DNA of 64,000 nt. It comes from Sphingomonas japonica. Lineage in GTDB: Bacteria; Pseudomonadota; Alphaproteobacteria; Sphingomonadales; Sphingomonadaceae. The DNA is taken from assembly GCF_006346325.1 (NCBI RefSeq), contig NZ_VDYR01000001.1, positions 1,550,001-1,614,000 of the forward strand, given 5' to 3'. The position numbers and the translations under genes were made by a program. Under the pieces are notes generated by a model. That model was not told where the DNA came from. It did not search any database and saw only the letters and a list, made by a program, of their open reading frames with translations. Shown here in pieces: positions 17,901 to 26,650 of this stretch (the stretch's first letter is position 1; each line of letters begins with the position of its first letter).

Positions 17901-18977
17901 CTATGCGTCGTAATCCAGCGCGACATCGTCGGTCAGCGGCACTGCCTGGCACGTCAGCACATATCCGGCCGCGACTTCCTCGGCACTCAACCCGTAATTG
18001 GCCTGCATCGAGACCTCGCCTGCCACCACCTGCGCGCGGCAGGTAGCGCAGACCCCGGCCTTGCACGCGAAAGGCGCCGGCAGTCCCGCAGCGCGCGCGT
18101 TCTCAAGAATGCTGCCCTTGTCAGGATCGAAGCGCAGCGTGCGCCTGCGCCCGTCGAGCGTCACCTGCACGGTGCGCCCCGCCGCCTCGGCCTGCGCGGC
18201 GCGGGCATGCGCCAGCTGCTCGGCGGTCTGCGGTCCGGCGGTGAAGCGTTCGATCAGGATGCGCTCGGCCGGGACCCCCGCCCCGCGCAGTCCCGCCTCG
18301 ACTGCGTCCATCATCGGTCCGGGACCGCAGATGAACGCTGCATCGATCCGCGCCGGATCGACCAGCCCCGCCAGCACGTCGCCGACCTTGGCCGCGTCGA
18401 GCCGCCCGTTGAACAAGGCGACGTCCTCCTCCTCGTCCTCGAGGAAGTGGTGAACCACCAGCCGGTCGAGATACCGATCCTTCAGCGCGGCGATTTCCTC
18501 CAGGAACAGGATGCCGGCCGAGTGGCGATTGCCGTAGAGCAAGGTGAAGCGGCTGAGCGGCTCGGTGGCGAGCGCGGTCTTGAGCAGCGACAGGATCGGC
18601 GTGATCCCCGACCCGCCGGCAAACCCGACATAGTCGCGCGCAGCCGCGACGTCGAAGCGCCAGGTGAAGCTGCCATGCGGCGCCATCACCTCGATCTGCT
18701 GGCCCGCGGCAAGCGCAGCATTTGCCCAGGTCGAGAACCGCCCGCCGGCGATCGACTTGATCGCGACGCGCAGCTCGCCCTCGTGCGGGGCGACGCACAC
18801 CGAATAGTTGCGGCGCAATTCCTCACCGTCGATTTCGGCGCGCAGCGTGACATGCTGGCCCGCACGAAATGAAAAATGCTGCGCAGCATTTTCGGGTACG
18901 GCGAAGCGCACGGACACGGCATCATCGGTCTCGCGCCGGACTTCGGCGATGGTCAGGCGGTGGAACTGGTCGGACAT
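17901..18977 (-). CDS. paaE: 1,2-phenylacetyl-CoA epoxidase reductase subunit PaaE
   Basis: A 358-residue iron-sulfur flavoprotein reductase that delivers electrons from NADPH to the PaaA di-iron centre. The FAD domain has RRNYSVCVAP, and the nucleotide domain has GFAGGSGITPILSLLK and FICGPGPMMDAV. The C-terminal plant-type 2Fe-2S site is CKAGVCATC plus Cys in VLTCQAVP. The ATG at 18977 has GAGGGG just upstream; an alternative ATG at 18995 would overlap paaD. It is the last gene of the leftward paaABCDE operon. Confidence 0.93.
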   Translation of the reverse strand: MSDQFHRLTIAEVRRETDDAVSVRFAVPENAAQHFSFRAGQHVTLRAEIDGEELRRNYSVCVAPHEGELRVAIKSIAGGRFSTWANAALAAGQQIEVMAPHGSFTWRFDVAAARDYVGFAGGSGITPILSLLKTALATEPLSRFTLLYGNRHSAGILFLEEIAALKDRYLDRLVVHHFLEDEEEDVALFNGRLDAAKVGDVLAGLVDPARIDAAFICGPGPMMDAVEAGLRGAGVPAERILIERFTAGPQTAEQLAHARAAQAEAAGRTVQVTLDGRRRTLRFDPDKGSILENARAAGLPAPFACKAGVCATCRAQVVAGEVSMQANYGLSAEEVAAGYVLTCQAVPLTDDVALDYDA

Positions 18978-18985
18978 CCCGCCCC

Positions 18986-19441
18986 TCAATGACATTTGAA
19001 ACGGTCGAACGGCTCGGCACAGGTCCGGCAGCGCCACAGCGCCTTGCACGGCGTCGATCCAAATCGGCTGACCTCGACCGTGTCGATCGATCCGCACTGC
19101 GGACAGGTCGCGGTCGGCGCAGTCGAAGGCGGGGCGATGCCGTATGCCGCCAGCTTGGCGCGCCCCGCCTCGGTGATCCAGTCGGTGCTCCACGCGGGGG
19201 CCAGTATCGTTTCGATGCCGACGCCGCGCATTCCCGCCGCGTCGAGCGCGTCGCGCACCGACTGCTCGATCGCCAGCGTCGCCGGACAGCCGCTATACGT
19301 CGGCGTCAGTAGCACGCGTCCGCCCCGCACCCCGCGCACGATGCCAAGGTCGACCACCGATACCGCCGGGATCTCGGGATCGGGAACATCGGCAAGGACC
19401 GCCAGCACCGCGGCTTCGTCGATTGCTTCAGCCGTCACCAT
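18986..19441 (-). CDS. paaD: 1,2-phenylacetyl-CoA epoxidase accessory subunit PaaD
   Basis: A 151-residue protein of the MIP18/DUF59-like family with a C-terminal zinc ribbon (CPQCGSIDT and CRTCAEPFDRFKC). PaaD is needed for maturation of the epoxidase iron-sulfur components rather than for catalysis. The N-terminal half has the typical DPEIPAVSVVDLGIV and TPTYSGCPAT. It overlaps paaC by seven bases, and paaE starts nine bases after its stop. Confidence 0.93.
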   Translation of the reverse strand: MVTAEAIDEAAVLAVLADVPDPEIPAVSVVDLGIVRGVRGGRVLLTPTYSGCPATLAIEQSVRDALDAAGMRGVGIETILAPAWSTDWITEAGRAKLAAYGIAPPSTAPTATCPQCGSIDTVEVSRFGSTPCKALWRCRTCAEPFDRFKCH

Positions 19442-20280
19442 GTCGCGTCGGGATAGCTGCGCGGCAGATGCTGCATCACTGCCAGCAGATGCCCGAGATG
19501 CTCGCTATGGTGTCCCTTGCGCCCGCCGACCACCGCGCGCGGCAGTTCGGGAACAGGAATGGTCGCCTCGTCCAGTACCGCCTGCAGCCGGGCGTCGAAT
19601 GCGGGACGCAGCGCTGCGCGGTCGGCAGCGATGCCGGCCGCGACCATCCGTTCCTCGATCGCATCCATCGCGAACAGTTCGTCGACGAAGCGCCAGTGCC
19701 AGTCGAACCCGTCGATCATGCGCGCCCGGCTCTCGTCGGTGCCGTCACCCAGCCGGATCACCCAGTCGGCCGACAGGTCGGCATGATAGCGCACTTCCTT
19801 GACGCCCTTTGCCGCGATCGCCGCGATCTGCGGGTCGGCCGATGCGGTCAGCGCGTCGAGCAGCAGCACGTGCGCGGTGGAGAACAGGAACTGCCGCGCC
19901 ATCGTCCGCGCGAAGTCGCCGTTGGGCTGCTCGACCATCACGCAATTGCGGAACTGCAGCACGTCGCGCCGGAACGCCAGCGCATCGGCGTCGCGCCCCG
20001 CCCCCTCGACGCTGGCGGCGTGATCGAGAAACAGTGTCGCCTGCCCGATCAGGTCGAGGCCGATATTGGCGAGGCTGAGATCGACCTCGAGCGCAGGCGC
20101 ATGCCCGCACCATTCGCTCAGCCGCTGGCCAAGAATGAGCGCGTCGTCGCCCAGGCGCAGGAGATAGTCGAAATGCGCATCACGGTGGTCGTCGGCGACG
20201 GGCGCATCGAATGTGCCCGCATGCGACGCACGGTCGGCGCGCGCCTCGTCCTGCGGCTGGATGGTCGGCAGCGACGGCAT
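19435..20280 (-). CDS. paaC: 1,2-phenylacetyl-CoA epoxidase subunit PaaC
   Basis: A 281-residue structural subunit that forms the heterodimer core with PaaA. It has the ferritin-like helical fold but lacks the di-iron ligands. Recognisable stretches are YLLRLGDDALILGQRLSEW, ANIGLDLIGQA and GVKEVRYHADLSADWVIRLG. The ATG at 20280 shares one base with the paaB stop (TGATG), a normal coupled start. The N-terminal extension of about 25 residues before DAPVADDHRD is longer than in the Escherichia coli protein. Confidence 0.94.
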   Translation of the reverse strand: MPSLPTIQPQDEARADRASHAGTFDAPVADDHRDAHFDYLLRLGDDALILGQRLSEWCGHAPALEVDLSLANIGLDLIGQATLFLDHAASVEGAGRDADALAFRRDVLQFRNCVMVEQPNGDFARTMARQFLFSTAHVLLLDALTASADPQIAAIAAKGVKEVRYHADLSADWVIRLGDGTDESRARMIDGFDWHWRFVDELFAMDAIEERMVAAGIAADRAALRPAFDARLQAVLDEATIPVPELPRAVVGGRKGHHSEHLGHLLAVMQHLPRSYPDATW

Positions 20281-20567
20281 CAGATATGCTTCACGCCGTC
20301 GGGAATCTGGTAAAAGGTCGGGTGGCGATAGACCTTGTCCTCGGCAGGCGCGAACATCGGGCCCGCCTGATCGGGATCGGACGCGACGATGTCGGCGGAA
20401 CGCACGACCCAAAGGCTGACGCCCTCCATCCGCCGGGTGTAGACGTCGCGTGCATGACGCACCGCCAGTTCGCCGTCGGGCGCATGGACCGACCCGACAT
20501 GGCGGTGGCTCAAGCCACCCTTCGAGCGCAGGAACACTTCCCACAGCGGCCAGTCGGGCTGGCTCAC
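20280..20567 (-). CDS. paaB: 1,2-phenylacetyl-CoA epoxidase subunit PaaB
   Basis: A 95-residue subunit that bridges PaaAC dimers into the active epoxidase. The whole protein matches the family ([38 protein letters not shown]). The start is GTG at 20567, giving a GTGA overlap with the paaA stop; AGGA lies inside the end of paaA. A longer open frame upstream runs antiframe through paaA and is not used. Confidence 0.93.
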   Translation of the reverse strand: MSQPDWPLWEVFLRSKGGLSHRHVGSVHAPDGELAVRHARDVYTRRMEGVSLWVVRSADIVASDPDQAGPMFAPAEDKVYRHPTFYQIPDGVKHI

Positions 20568-21556
20568 GCGGCGATCCTCGCGGCGCGCTTGGCCGCATGC
20601 GCATCGGCGGCTTCGCGCACCCACGCGCCGTCCTGCCATGCCTGGCGCCGCGCCGCCATCCGCTCCTTGGCAACCGGTCCCTCGCCGCGCACCACCGCGT
20701 AGAATTCGTCCCAGTCGATCGCGCCGAAATCATAGCCTTGCTTGTCCGCATTCCACGCAAGGTCGGGATCGGGCACGCTCAGCCCCAGGAACTCTGCCTG
20801 CGGTACGGTGATATCGACGAATTTCTGGCGCAGCGCGTCGTTGGTGTCGCGCTTGATCCGCCAGCGCATAGACTGCGCGGTATTGGGCGAATTGTCGTCG
20901 GGCGGGCCGAACATCATCAGCGACGGCCACCACCAGCGATCGAGCGCGTCTTGCGCCATCGCCTTCTGCTCGGGAGTACCCCCTGCCAGTACGGTCATGA
21001 TCTCATAGCCCTGGCGCTGGTGGAAACTCTCTTCCTTGCACACCTTGACCATCGCGCGGGCGTAGGGGCCATAGGATGTGCGCTGCAACGGCACCTGGTT
21101 CATGATCGCCGCACCGTCGACCAGCCAGCCGATCGCGCCCATGTCGGCCCAGGTCAGCGTGGGATAGTTGAAGATCGTCGAATATTTGGCTTTCCCGGCA
21201 AGCAGCGCCTCGGTCATCTGATCGCGGCTGGTGCCCAGCGTCTCGGCCGCGCAGTAGAGATACAGGCCGTGCCCGGCCTCGTCCTGGACCTTGGCGAGCA
21301 GCACCGCCTTGCGCCGCAGCGACGGCGCGCGGGTTATCCAGTTGCCCTCGGGAAGCATGCCGACGATCTCGGAATGCGCGTGCTGCGAGATCTGGCGCAC
21401 CAATGTTTTGCGATACGCCTCGGGCATCCAGTCCTTGGGCTCGATGAATTCGTCGGCGGCGACGCGCGCCTCGAACGCTTCGAGCAGGGCCGGGTCTTCC
21501 TGACCGATCGGTACCGGCGCTTTCGGGTCGTTCTTGCCAAGTTCAGTGGTGTACAT
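20564..21556 (-). CDS. paaA: 1,2-phenylacetyl-CoA epoxidase catalytic subunit PaaA
   Basis: A 330-residue di-iron oxygenase subunit that turns phenylacetyl-CoA into the ring 1,2-epoxide, the committed oxygen-dependent step of the phenylacetate pathway. The two ExxH ligand pairs are seen in [10 protein letters not shown] and EESFHQRQG. The ATG at 21556 gives [10 protein letters not shown] and has GCAGGAG upstream; an in-frame start 30 bases further out lacks support. It is the first gene of the paaABCDE operon and diverges from paaZ across the palindromic site at 21586-21611. Confidence 0.95.
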   Translation of the reverse strand: MYTTELGKNDPKAPVPIGQEDPALLEAFEARVAADEFIEPKDWMPEAYRKTLVRQISQHAHSEIVGMLPEGNWITRAPSLRRKAVLLAKVQDEAGHGLYLYCAAETLGTSRDQMTEALLAGKAKYSTIFNYPTLTWADMGAIGWLVDGAAIMNQVPLQRTSYGPYARAMVKVCKEESFHQRQGYEIMTVLAGGTPEQKAMAQDALDRWWWPSLMMFGPPDDNSPNTAQSMRWRIKRDTNDALRQKFVDITVPQAEFLGLSVPDPDLAWNADKQGYDFGAIDWDEFYAVVRGEGPVAKERMAARRQAWQDGAWVREAADAHAAKRAARIAA

Positions 21557-21585
21557 CTGCACTCTCCTGCGGCAGCGATCGTACA

Positions 21586-21611
21586 ATTAATCGACCGATC
21601 GGTCAATGAAT
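21586..21611. promoter_or_regulatory. Candidate PaaR operator between paaA and paaZ
   Basis: A 26-bp imperfect palindrome centred at 21598/21599. The central 12 bp GACCGATCGGTC (21593-21604) are perfectly symmetric, and the flanks ATTAAT and AATGAAT continue the symmetry with only two mismatched pairs. The core resembles ACCGnnCGGT-type sites of TetR-family PaaR regulators. It is the only such site in the 94-bp divergent gap, so it could control both operons. Confidence 0.7.
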
Positions 21612-21650
21612 CGCCTTGCGAGTCTCGCTGCGTCCCGGCATCCTCAACCG

Positions 21651-23693
21651 ATGCAGCCCCAACCAATCTCTATCGTCAAAAGTTTCGCCGAGGGTCGCTG
21701 GCACACGCCCGCCGCCAATCTGCAATCCGTCGCCTCTGCACTGACCGGGGCCGTCGTTGCGCAGACCAGCAGCGATGGGCTCGATTTCGGCGCGATGGTC
21801 AGCTTCGCGCGGCGCGTCGGCGGCCCCGCCTTGCGCGCCATGACGTTCCGCGAACGCGCGGCGATGCTCAAGGCGCTGGCGCAGGCGGTAATGGCACGCA
21901 AGGAAGAGCTTTACGCACTAGCTGTAGCGACCGGCGCGACGCGCAGCGACAATGCCATCGATATCGAGGGCGGTGCGGGCACGCTGTTCTCCTACGCATC
22001 GAAAGGGCGGCGCGAGCTGCCCGACGACCAGTTGTGGATCGACGGCGAACCCGAACCGCTCGGGCGCGGCGGCAGTTTCGTTGGCCAGCACGTCCTGAGC
22101 CCGCGCCACGGCGTCGCGGTCCACATCAATGCCTTCAACTTTCCGGTATGGGGCATGCTCGAAAAGCTTGGCCCCACCTGGCTCGCCGGGATGCCCGCGA
22201 TCGTCAAGCCGGCGCAGGCCACCGGCTATGTCTCGGAAGCGTGCGTGCAGCTATTGCTCGACACCGGGTTGCTGCCGGAAGGCGCGCTGCAACTGGTGTC
22301 GGGTTCGGCCGGTGACCTGCTCGACCATCTCGGCGGACAGGACGTCGTCGCCTTCACCGGATCGGCGGCAACCGCGCAGAAGCTGCAGAACCATTCGGTG
22401 ATCGCGCGCGAGGCGGTGCGCTTCACTGCCGAGCGCGATTCGCTGAATGCCTCGATCCTGGGCCCTGACGCCGAGCCGGGCAGCCCTGAATTTGACCTGT
22501 TCGTGCGCGAGGTGGTGCGCGAGATGACCGTCAAGGCCGGCCAGAAATGCACCGCGATCCGCCGCGCGCTCGTCCCGTCGTCGCTGATCGACGACGTTCA
22601 GGATGCAGTGTCGGCCCGGCTCGCGAAGATCGTCGTCGGCGATCCCGCCGTCGAGGGCGTGCGCATGGGCGCGCTGGTCAGCCGCGCCCAGCGCGACGAT
22701 GTCCGCGCGCGCGTGACCGAGCTGGCGGCCGAGGCACGGCTGGTGCACGGTTCATTGAGCGATGTCGCATTGACCGGCGACGGCCTCGAAAGCGGCGCGT
22801 TCCTGTCGCCGCTGCTGCTGCGCGCCGACGACCCCGGCAGCGCCAGCCTGATCCACGAGGTCGAGGCGTTCGGACCGGTCGCAACGCTGATGCCGTATCG
22901 CGACCTCGACGACGCGGTCATGCTCGCCAATCGCGGCAAGGGATCGCTGGTGATGTCGGTGTTCACGCACGATGCCGCGGTCGCGCGCGACGTCACGCTC
23001 GGCGCCGGAGCATTCCACGGCCGCATCCTCCTTGCCGACCGCGACAGCGCCGGGGAATCGACTGGGCACGGCTCGCCGCTGCCGGTGCTCGTCCACGGCG
23101 GCCCCGGCCGTGCAGGCGGCGGCGAGGAGCTTGGCGGGCTGCGCGGGGTCAAGCATTACATGCAGCGCACCGCGCTCCAGGGTAGCCCGGCATTGCTGTC
23201 GAAAGTGGTGCGCCAACAGCTTCCCGGCGCCCCGATCGTTGAGGGCGACCGCCATCCCTTCCGCCTGACCTTTACCGAGATCGAGCCCGGCTACAGCGTC
23301 CGCACTGCGCCGCGTACCGTGACGCTTGCCGACATCGAGCAGTTCGCGCATTTCACCGGCGACACCTTCTACGCGCATATGGACGAGGAGGCCGCGACCG
23401 CAAATCCGCTGTTCGGCGGGCGCGTCGCGCATGGCTATCTCATCCTCGCCTTCGCCGCCGGGCTGTTCGTCGATCCCGCCCCCGGCCCGGTGCTCGCCAA
23501 TTACGGGCTCGAGAACCTGCGCTTCGTCCAGCCCCTCAAGCCTGGTGAAGCCATGCAGGCGGTGCTGACGTGCAAGTCGAAAGTGCTCAAGACCGACGAA
23601 ATGGGCGAAGTGCGCTGGAACGTGCGGGTGACCAATCAGGACGGCGACCTTGTGGCGACCTACGACCTGCTGACGATGAACGCGCTGGTTTGA
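21651..23693 (+). CDS. paaZ: Bifunctional oxepin-CoA hydrolase / 3-oxo-5,6-dehydrosuberyl-CoA semialdehyde dehydrogenase PaaZ
   Basis: A 680-residue fusion enzyme. Residues about 1-530 are an aldehyde dehydrogenase (catalytic Cys in VKAGQKCTAIRR, substrate and cofactor stretches INAFNFPVWG and VAFTGSAATA). Residues about 545-680 are a MaoC-like hot-dog hydratase (HFTGDTFYAHMDEEAA, GGRVAHGYLIL) that opens the oxepin ring. The ATG at 21651 is chosen because it gives a normal N-terminus; an ATG at 21606 lies inside the palindrome. No good ribosome-binding site is seen for either. It is transcribed divergently from paaA. Confidence 0.94.
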   Translation: MQPQPISIVKSFAEGRWHTPAANLQSVASALTGAVVAQTSSDGLDFGAMVSFARRVGGPALRAMTFRERAAMLKALAQAVMARKEELYALAVATGATRSDNAIDIEGGAGTLFSYASKGRRELPDDQLWIDGEPEPLGRGGSFVGQHVLSPRHGVAVHINAFNFPVWGMLEKLGPTWLAGMPAIVKPAQATGYVSEACVQLLLDTGLLPEGALQLVSGSAGDLLDHLGGQDVVAFTGSAATAQKLQNHSVIAREAVRFTAERDSLNASILGPDAEPGSPEFDLFVREVVREMTVKAGQKCTAIRRALVPSSLIDDVQDAVSARLAKIVVGDPAVEGVRMGALVSRAQRDDVRARVTELAAEARLVHGSLSDVALTGDGLESGAFLSPLLLRADDPGSASLIHEVEAFGPVATLMPYRDLDDAVMLANRGKGSLVMSVFTHDAAVARDVTLGAGAFHGRILLADRDSAGESTGHGSPLPVLVHGGPGRAGGGEELGGLRGVKHYMQRTALQGSPALLSKVVRQQLPGAPIVEGDRHPFRLTFTEIEPGYSVRTAPRTVTLADIEQFAHFTGDTFYAHMDEEAATANPLFGGRVAHGYLILAFAAGLFVDPAPGPVLANYGLENLRFVQPLKPGEAMQAVLTCKSKVLKTDEMGEVRWNVRVTNQDGDLVATYDLLTMNALV

Positions 23694-23742
23694 GCGCAAG
23701 CGCCGGGATGGCAAGGATGCGGCTTGCGGTTATCATTGCGAG

Positions 23743-24261
23743 ATGTCGATGCGCACCGCCAAGCCGCTTGCCGCACGTCGCCTGTCCTCGCCGATCGGCA
23801 CGCTGACGCTGGTCGCGCGCGATGCCGGGCTGGCGGCAGTGCTGTGGCCCGACGACGCTCCGACGCGGGTTCCGCTCGGCGCGATGGACGACGCCGCGGA
23901 CCATCCGATCCTCGATCTGGCCGAAGCGCAACTCACCGAATATTTCCGCGGCGAGCGCACCGAATTCACCGTGCCGCTCGACTTCGCCGGCACCGCGTTC
24001 CAGCGGCAGGTCTGGGCGGCGCTGCTGACCATTCCGTTCGGCCAGACGCGCAGCTACGCAGCCATCGCCGCGCAGATCGGCCGCCCCACCGCCACCCGCG
24101 CGGTCGGTGCCGCCAATGGGCGCAACCCGATCTCGATCCTCGCGCCGTGCCACCGCGTGATCGGCGCGAGCGGAAAGCTCACCGGCTTTGCCGGCGGGCT
24201 TGGCGTCAAGAAATGGCTGCTCGCTCACGAAAGCAGCGACGCTACATTCGCGTCAGGATGA
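23743..24261 (+). CDS. ogt: Methylated-DNA--[protein]-cysteine S-methyltransferase
   Basis: A 172-residue suicide DNA-repair protein that takes the methyl group from O6-methylguanine onto its own cysteine. The acceptor site is PCHRVIG. The helix-turn-helix region is FQRQVWAALLTIPFGQTRSYAAIA, and the asparagine hinge is GAANGRNPI. The short N-terminal domain fits the Ogt subfamily. Its last 20 bases overlap the 3' end of the convergent alpha-galactosidase gene. Confidence 0.93.
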   Translation: MSMRTAKPLAARRLSSPIGTLTLVARDAGLAAVLWPDDAPTRVPLGAMDDAADHPILDLAEAQLTEYFRGERTEFTVPLDFAGTAFQRQVWAALLTIPFGQTRSYAAIAAQIGRPTATRAVGAANGRNPISILAPCHRVIGASGKLTGFAGGLGVKKWLLAHESSDATFASG

Positions 24262-26476
24262 AGCCCATCCCCTGGAAATCGCCGCGCAGCGTCACGTCGA
24301 CGCCGTGGTTCATCCAGTATGCGCCGCTGGCGTTGACCGGCACAGTCGCCGGCAGCGCCGCGCCGTCCATCATCTCGATCCGATATTGCGCGTCAGCGTC
24401 GAGCCCGCGCAGCTGGATCGCCGACATCGTGTCGAGCTTGTGCGTCGATCCGACCAATGTGAACAGCGCCGCCTGGCTGCGGTCGGCCGCGACGTAGAGG
24501 TTGCTCCAGCGCGCATCCGCATCGTTGGCGCGATTGAGGCGATAGAGGTCGCCGCGCTGCACCGTCTCGCGGATCTGCTTGTACGCATAGACATAGCGCT
24601 TCGCGATCGTGAAATCGATCTCCTGCCAGTCGTTCAGGTCGGTGCCGATGCCGAGCCCGCCCTGCATCGCCGACAGGAAGCGGAACGCCAGCGTCGTCTG
24701 GCGCTGGTTGACCCAGTTCGGGCTGTCGGTGACCCACGCCATCATCGCGCCGGGGGCATAGGCCTGGGTAAAGCCGTCCTGGATCTGCATGCGATCGAAC
24801 GGGTCGGTATTGTCCGACGGCCACACCTGATCGGTGCGCGCCATGATGCCAAGATCGACGCGCCCGCCGCCGCCCGAACAGCTTTCGATCTCGATCGTCG
24901 GATGGCGCTTTCGCAGCTCGTCGACGATGTAATAGAGATTGTGGACATAGGCGACGTACAGCGTCTGCTGATCATCGACCTCCGCATCCGGCCAGCCGGG
25001 CTCGGACCAGTTGCGGTTATAGTCCCATTTCAGAAAGGCGATGTCGTTCTCGCGCAGCAGCTTGTCGAGCGCGGCAAGGACGTAATCGCGCACGTCGGTG
25101 CGCGCGAGATTGAGCACTAGCTGGTTGCGCCCCTGCGTCTGCGGGCGTCCGTCGAACTGCATCACCCATTCGGGATGGGCGCGGAACAGGTCGCTATCGG
25201 GATTGATCATCTCGGGCTCGACCCACAGCCCGAAATCCATGCCGAGCGCCTTCACCCGGTCGATCAACGGGGTAAGGCCCTCGGGAAACTTGGTGGGGTT
25301 CACCGCCCAGTCTCCCAGCCCTGCGCTGTCGTTGTTGCGCGCGCCGAACCAGCCGTCGTCCATCACGAAGCGCTCGACGCCCAGCGTCGCGGCGCGCTCC
25401 GCGAGCGCGATCTGGTCGGCCGCGTTGACGTCGAACTCGGTCGCTTCCCAGCTATTGTAGAGGATCTTGCGCAGCGGCACCGCACGCTCGGTCTTGCGGC
25501 CTTCGGATTCCAGCCCGTCATGCTTGGGCAGGATTTCCTGCCGCTGGAACCGATGGAAGATGCGCGACGCCTCCCCCATCCCGACATCCGAATAGCCCAC
25601 GTAGAAGGTCGGGGTCAGCAGCTTAGCGCCCGGCTGCAGGCGATAGGCGAAGTCGAACGGATTGTAGCCGCCGACGATGCGGATGCGCCCGGTCACGTCC
25701 TGGTCGAGGGTGATCCGCCACGATCCGCTCCACGCCAGCGCGCCGATCCAGGCCGGGCCGCTTTCCTCGGTGGTGTTGGCGCGGGTGATCGCGAACCACG
25801 GATTGTTCTGACTGCCGGTCGATCCGCGGCGGCTTTCGAGCACGGTCGAACCGGGCTTGAGCGCGCGCTGCTGCAACGTCCATTCCGCCGCCCAGCGCCC
25901 GGTCGAATAGTGGAGTTGATAGTCGTTGGCGACCGGGAGGGTGTAGCCTGCCGCCGCCGCTTGATCGACGCGGACGTCGGCAGTGCCCTTGTTCTCGATC
26001 ACCGCCGAGCGACCGATCACGCCGGTGTCGCGATCGATCCGATAGCGCAGCGTAACTTCCAGCGGCCGGTCGATATCCGAAAGCAAGACGCGGATTTCGT
26101 CGCCGTCGATTTCGTGGCTGCGATAGTTGAGCACCAGATCGCGGTTGCCGTCCGGGTAGCTGACCTTGAGCGCCGGTTCGGCATAGAGGCCCCCGCCCTG
26201 CCCGGCATATTCCTGCGGCACGATATTGGTGACGACGTCGAAGCCGCTATGCCCCGACAGTTCGGGCGCCTCGAGCGGGTCGCCTTTGTGCAGCCTTTTG
26301 CCCCAGTAGACCGATTGCAGCATGCCGCTGGCATTGATCTTGAACGCGTAGGTGACGTCGGCGCCGTCGAGGCGGAAGATGCGCGTTCCGGCATCGTAGC
26401 TGGCCTGTGCGAGCGCCGCACCCGGGCTCAGCAGCGCGCTTGCTGCCGCCAGTGCCTGCCAATGTCGTCGCTTCAT
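24242..26476 (-). CDS. Alpha-galactosidase, glycoside hydrolase family 36
   Basis: A 744-residue periplasmic enzyme that releases D-galactose from alpha-1,6-galactosides such as melibiose, raffinose or galactomannan side chains. Catalytic residues are Asp485 in FLKWDYNRN (nucleophile) and Asp555 in WPSDNTDPFDR (acid/base). Other GH36 stretches are FVMDDGWFG and ESCSGGGGRVD. The ATG at 26476 has GGAGGGG upstream and starts a signal peptide (MKRRHWQALAAASALLSPGAALA). It diverges from the TonB-dependent receptor; a TATCATACAT motif sits 15 bp upstream. Confidence 0.94.
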   Translation of the reverse strand: MKRRHWQALAAASALLSPGAALAQASYDAGTRIFRLDGADVTYAFKINASGMLQSVYWGKRLHKGDPLEAPELSGHSGFDVVTNIVPQEYAGQGGGLYAEPALKVSYPDGNRDLVLNYRSHEIDGDEIRVLLSDIDRPLEVTLRYRIDRDTGVIGRSAVIENKGTADVRVDQAAAAGYTLPVANDYQLHYSTGRWAAEWTLQQRALKPGSTVLESRRGSTGSQNNPWFAITRANTTEESGPAWIGALAWSGSWRITLDQDVTGRIRIVGGYNPFDFAYRLQPGAKLLTPTFYVGYSDVGMGEASRIFHRFQRQEILPKHDGLESEGRKTERAVPLRKILYNSWEATEFDVNAADQIALAERAATLGVERFVMDDGWFGARNNDSAGLGDWAVNPTKFPEGLTPLIDRVKALGMDFGLWVEPEMINPDSDLFRAHPEWVMQFDGRPQTQGRNQLVLNLARTDVRDYVLAALDKLLRENDIAFLKWDYNRNWSEPGWPDAEVDDQQTLYVAYVHNLYYIVDELRKRHPTIEIESCSGGGGRVDLGIMARTDQVWPSDNTDPFDRMQIQDGFTQAYAPGAMMAWVTDSPNWVNQRQTTLAFRFLSAMQGGLGIGTDLNDWQEIDFTIAKRYVYAYKQIRETVQRGDLYRLNRANDADARWSNLYVAADRSQAALFTLVGSTHKLDTMSAIQLRGLDADAQYRIEMMDGAALPATVPVNASGAYWMNHGVDVTLRGDFQGMGFILTRM

Positions 26477-26484
26477 CGACCCCT

Positions 26485-26503
26485 CCGTCTTATCATACAT
26501 AAA
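26485..26503. promoter_or_regulatory. TATCATA motif upstream of alpha-galactosidase
   Basis: TATCATACATAAA at 26491-26503 resembles the right half of the AT-rich palindromes at 26594 and 35971 (TATCATATTTA). The other half is poorly conserved. It lies in the divergent gap, just upstream of the alpha-galactosidase ribosome-binding site. Confidence 0.4.
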
Positions 26504-26593
26504 TGAACCCCACATCGCTCGGCATCGCGGAGTTTGGCGCTAGCTAACGCTTAGCTCGACGCATGTCGCCAAAAAAGTCACTCGACAAGGTCG

Positions 26594-26612
26594 ATTTAAT
26601 ATCATATTTAAT
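26594..26612. promoter_or_regulatory. Candidate GntR-family operator upstream of the TonB-dependent receptor
   Basis: ATTTAATATCATATTTAAT is a 19-bp palindrome with a single central C and one mismatched pair. It lies 39 bp before the receptor ATG. A closely related 19-bp palindrome precedes the GntR gene and the sugar ABC operon, which suggests one regulator for both units. Confidence 0.6.
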
Positions 26613-26650
26613 CTGCAAGCGGGAGAGGCCGCGGATCAAGGAGGGGAACC

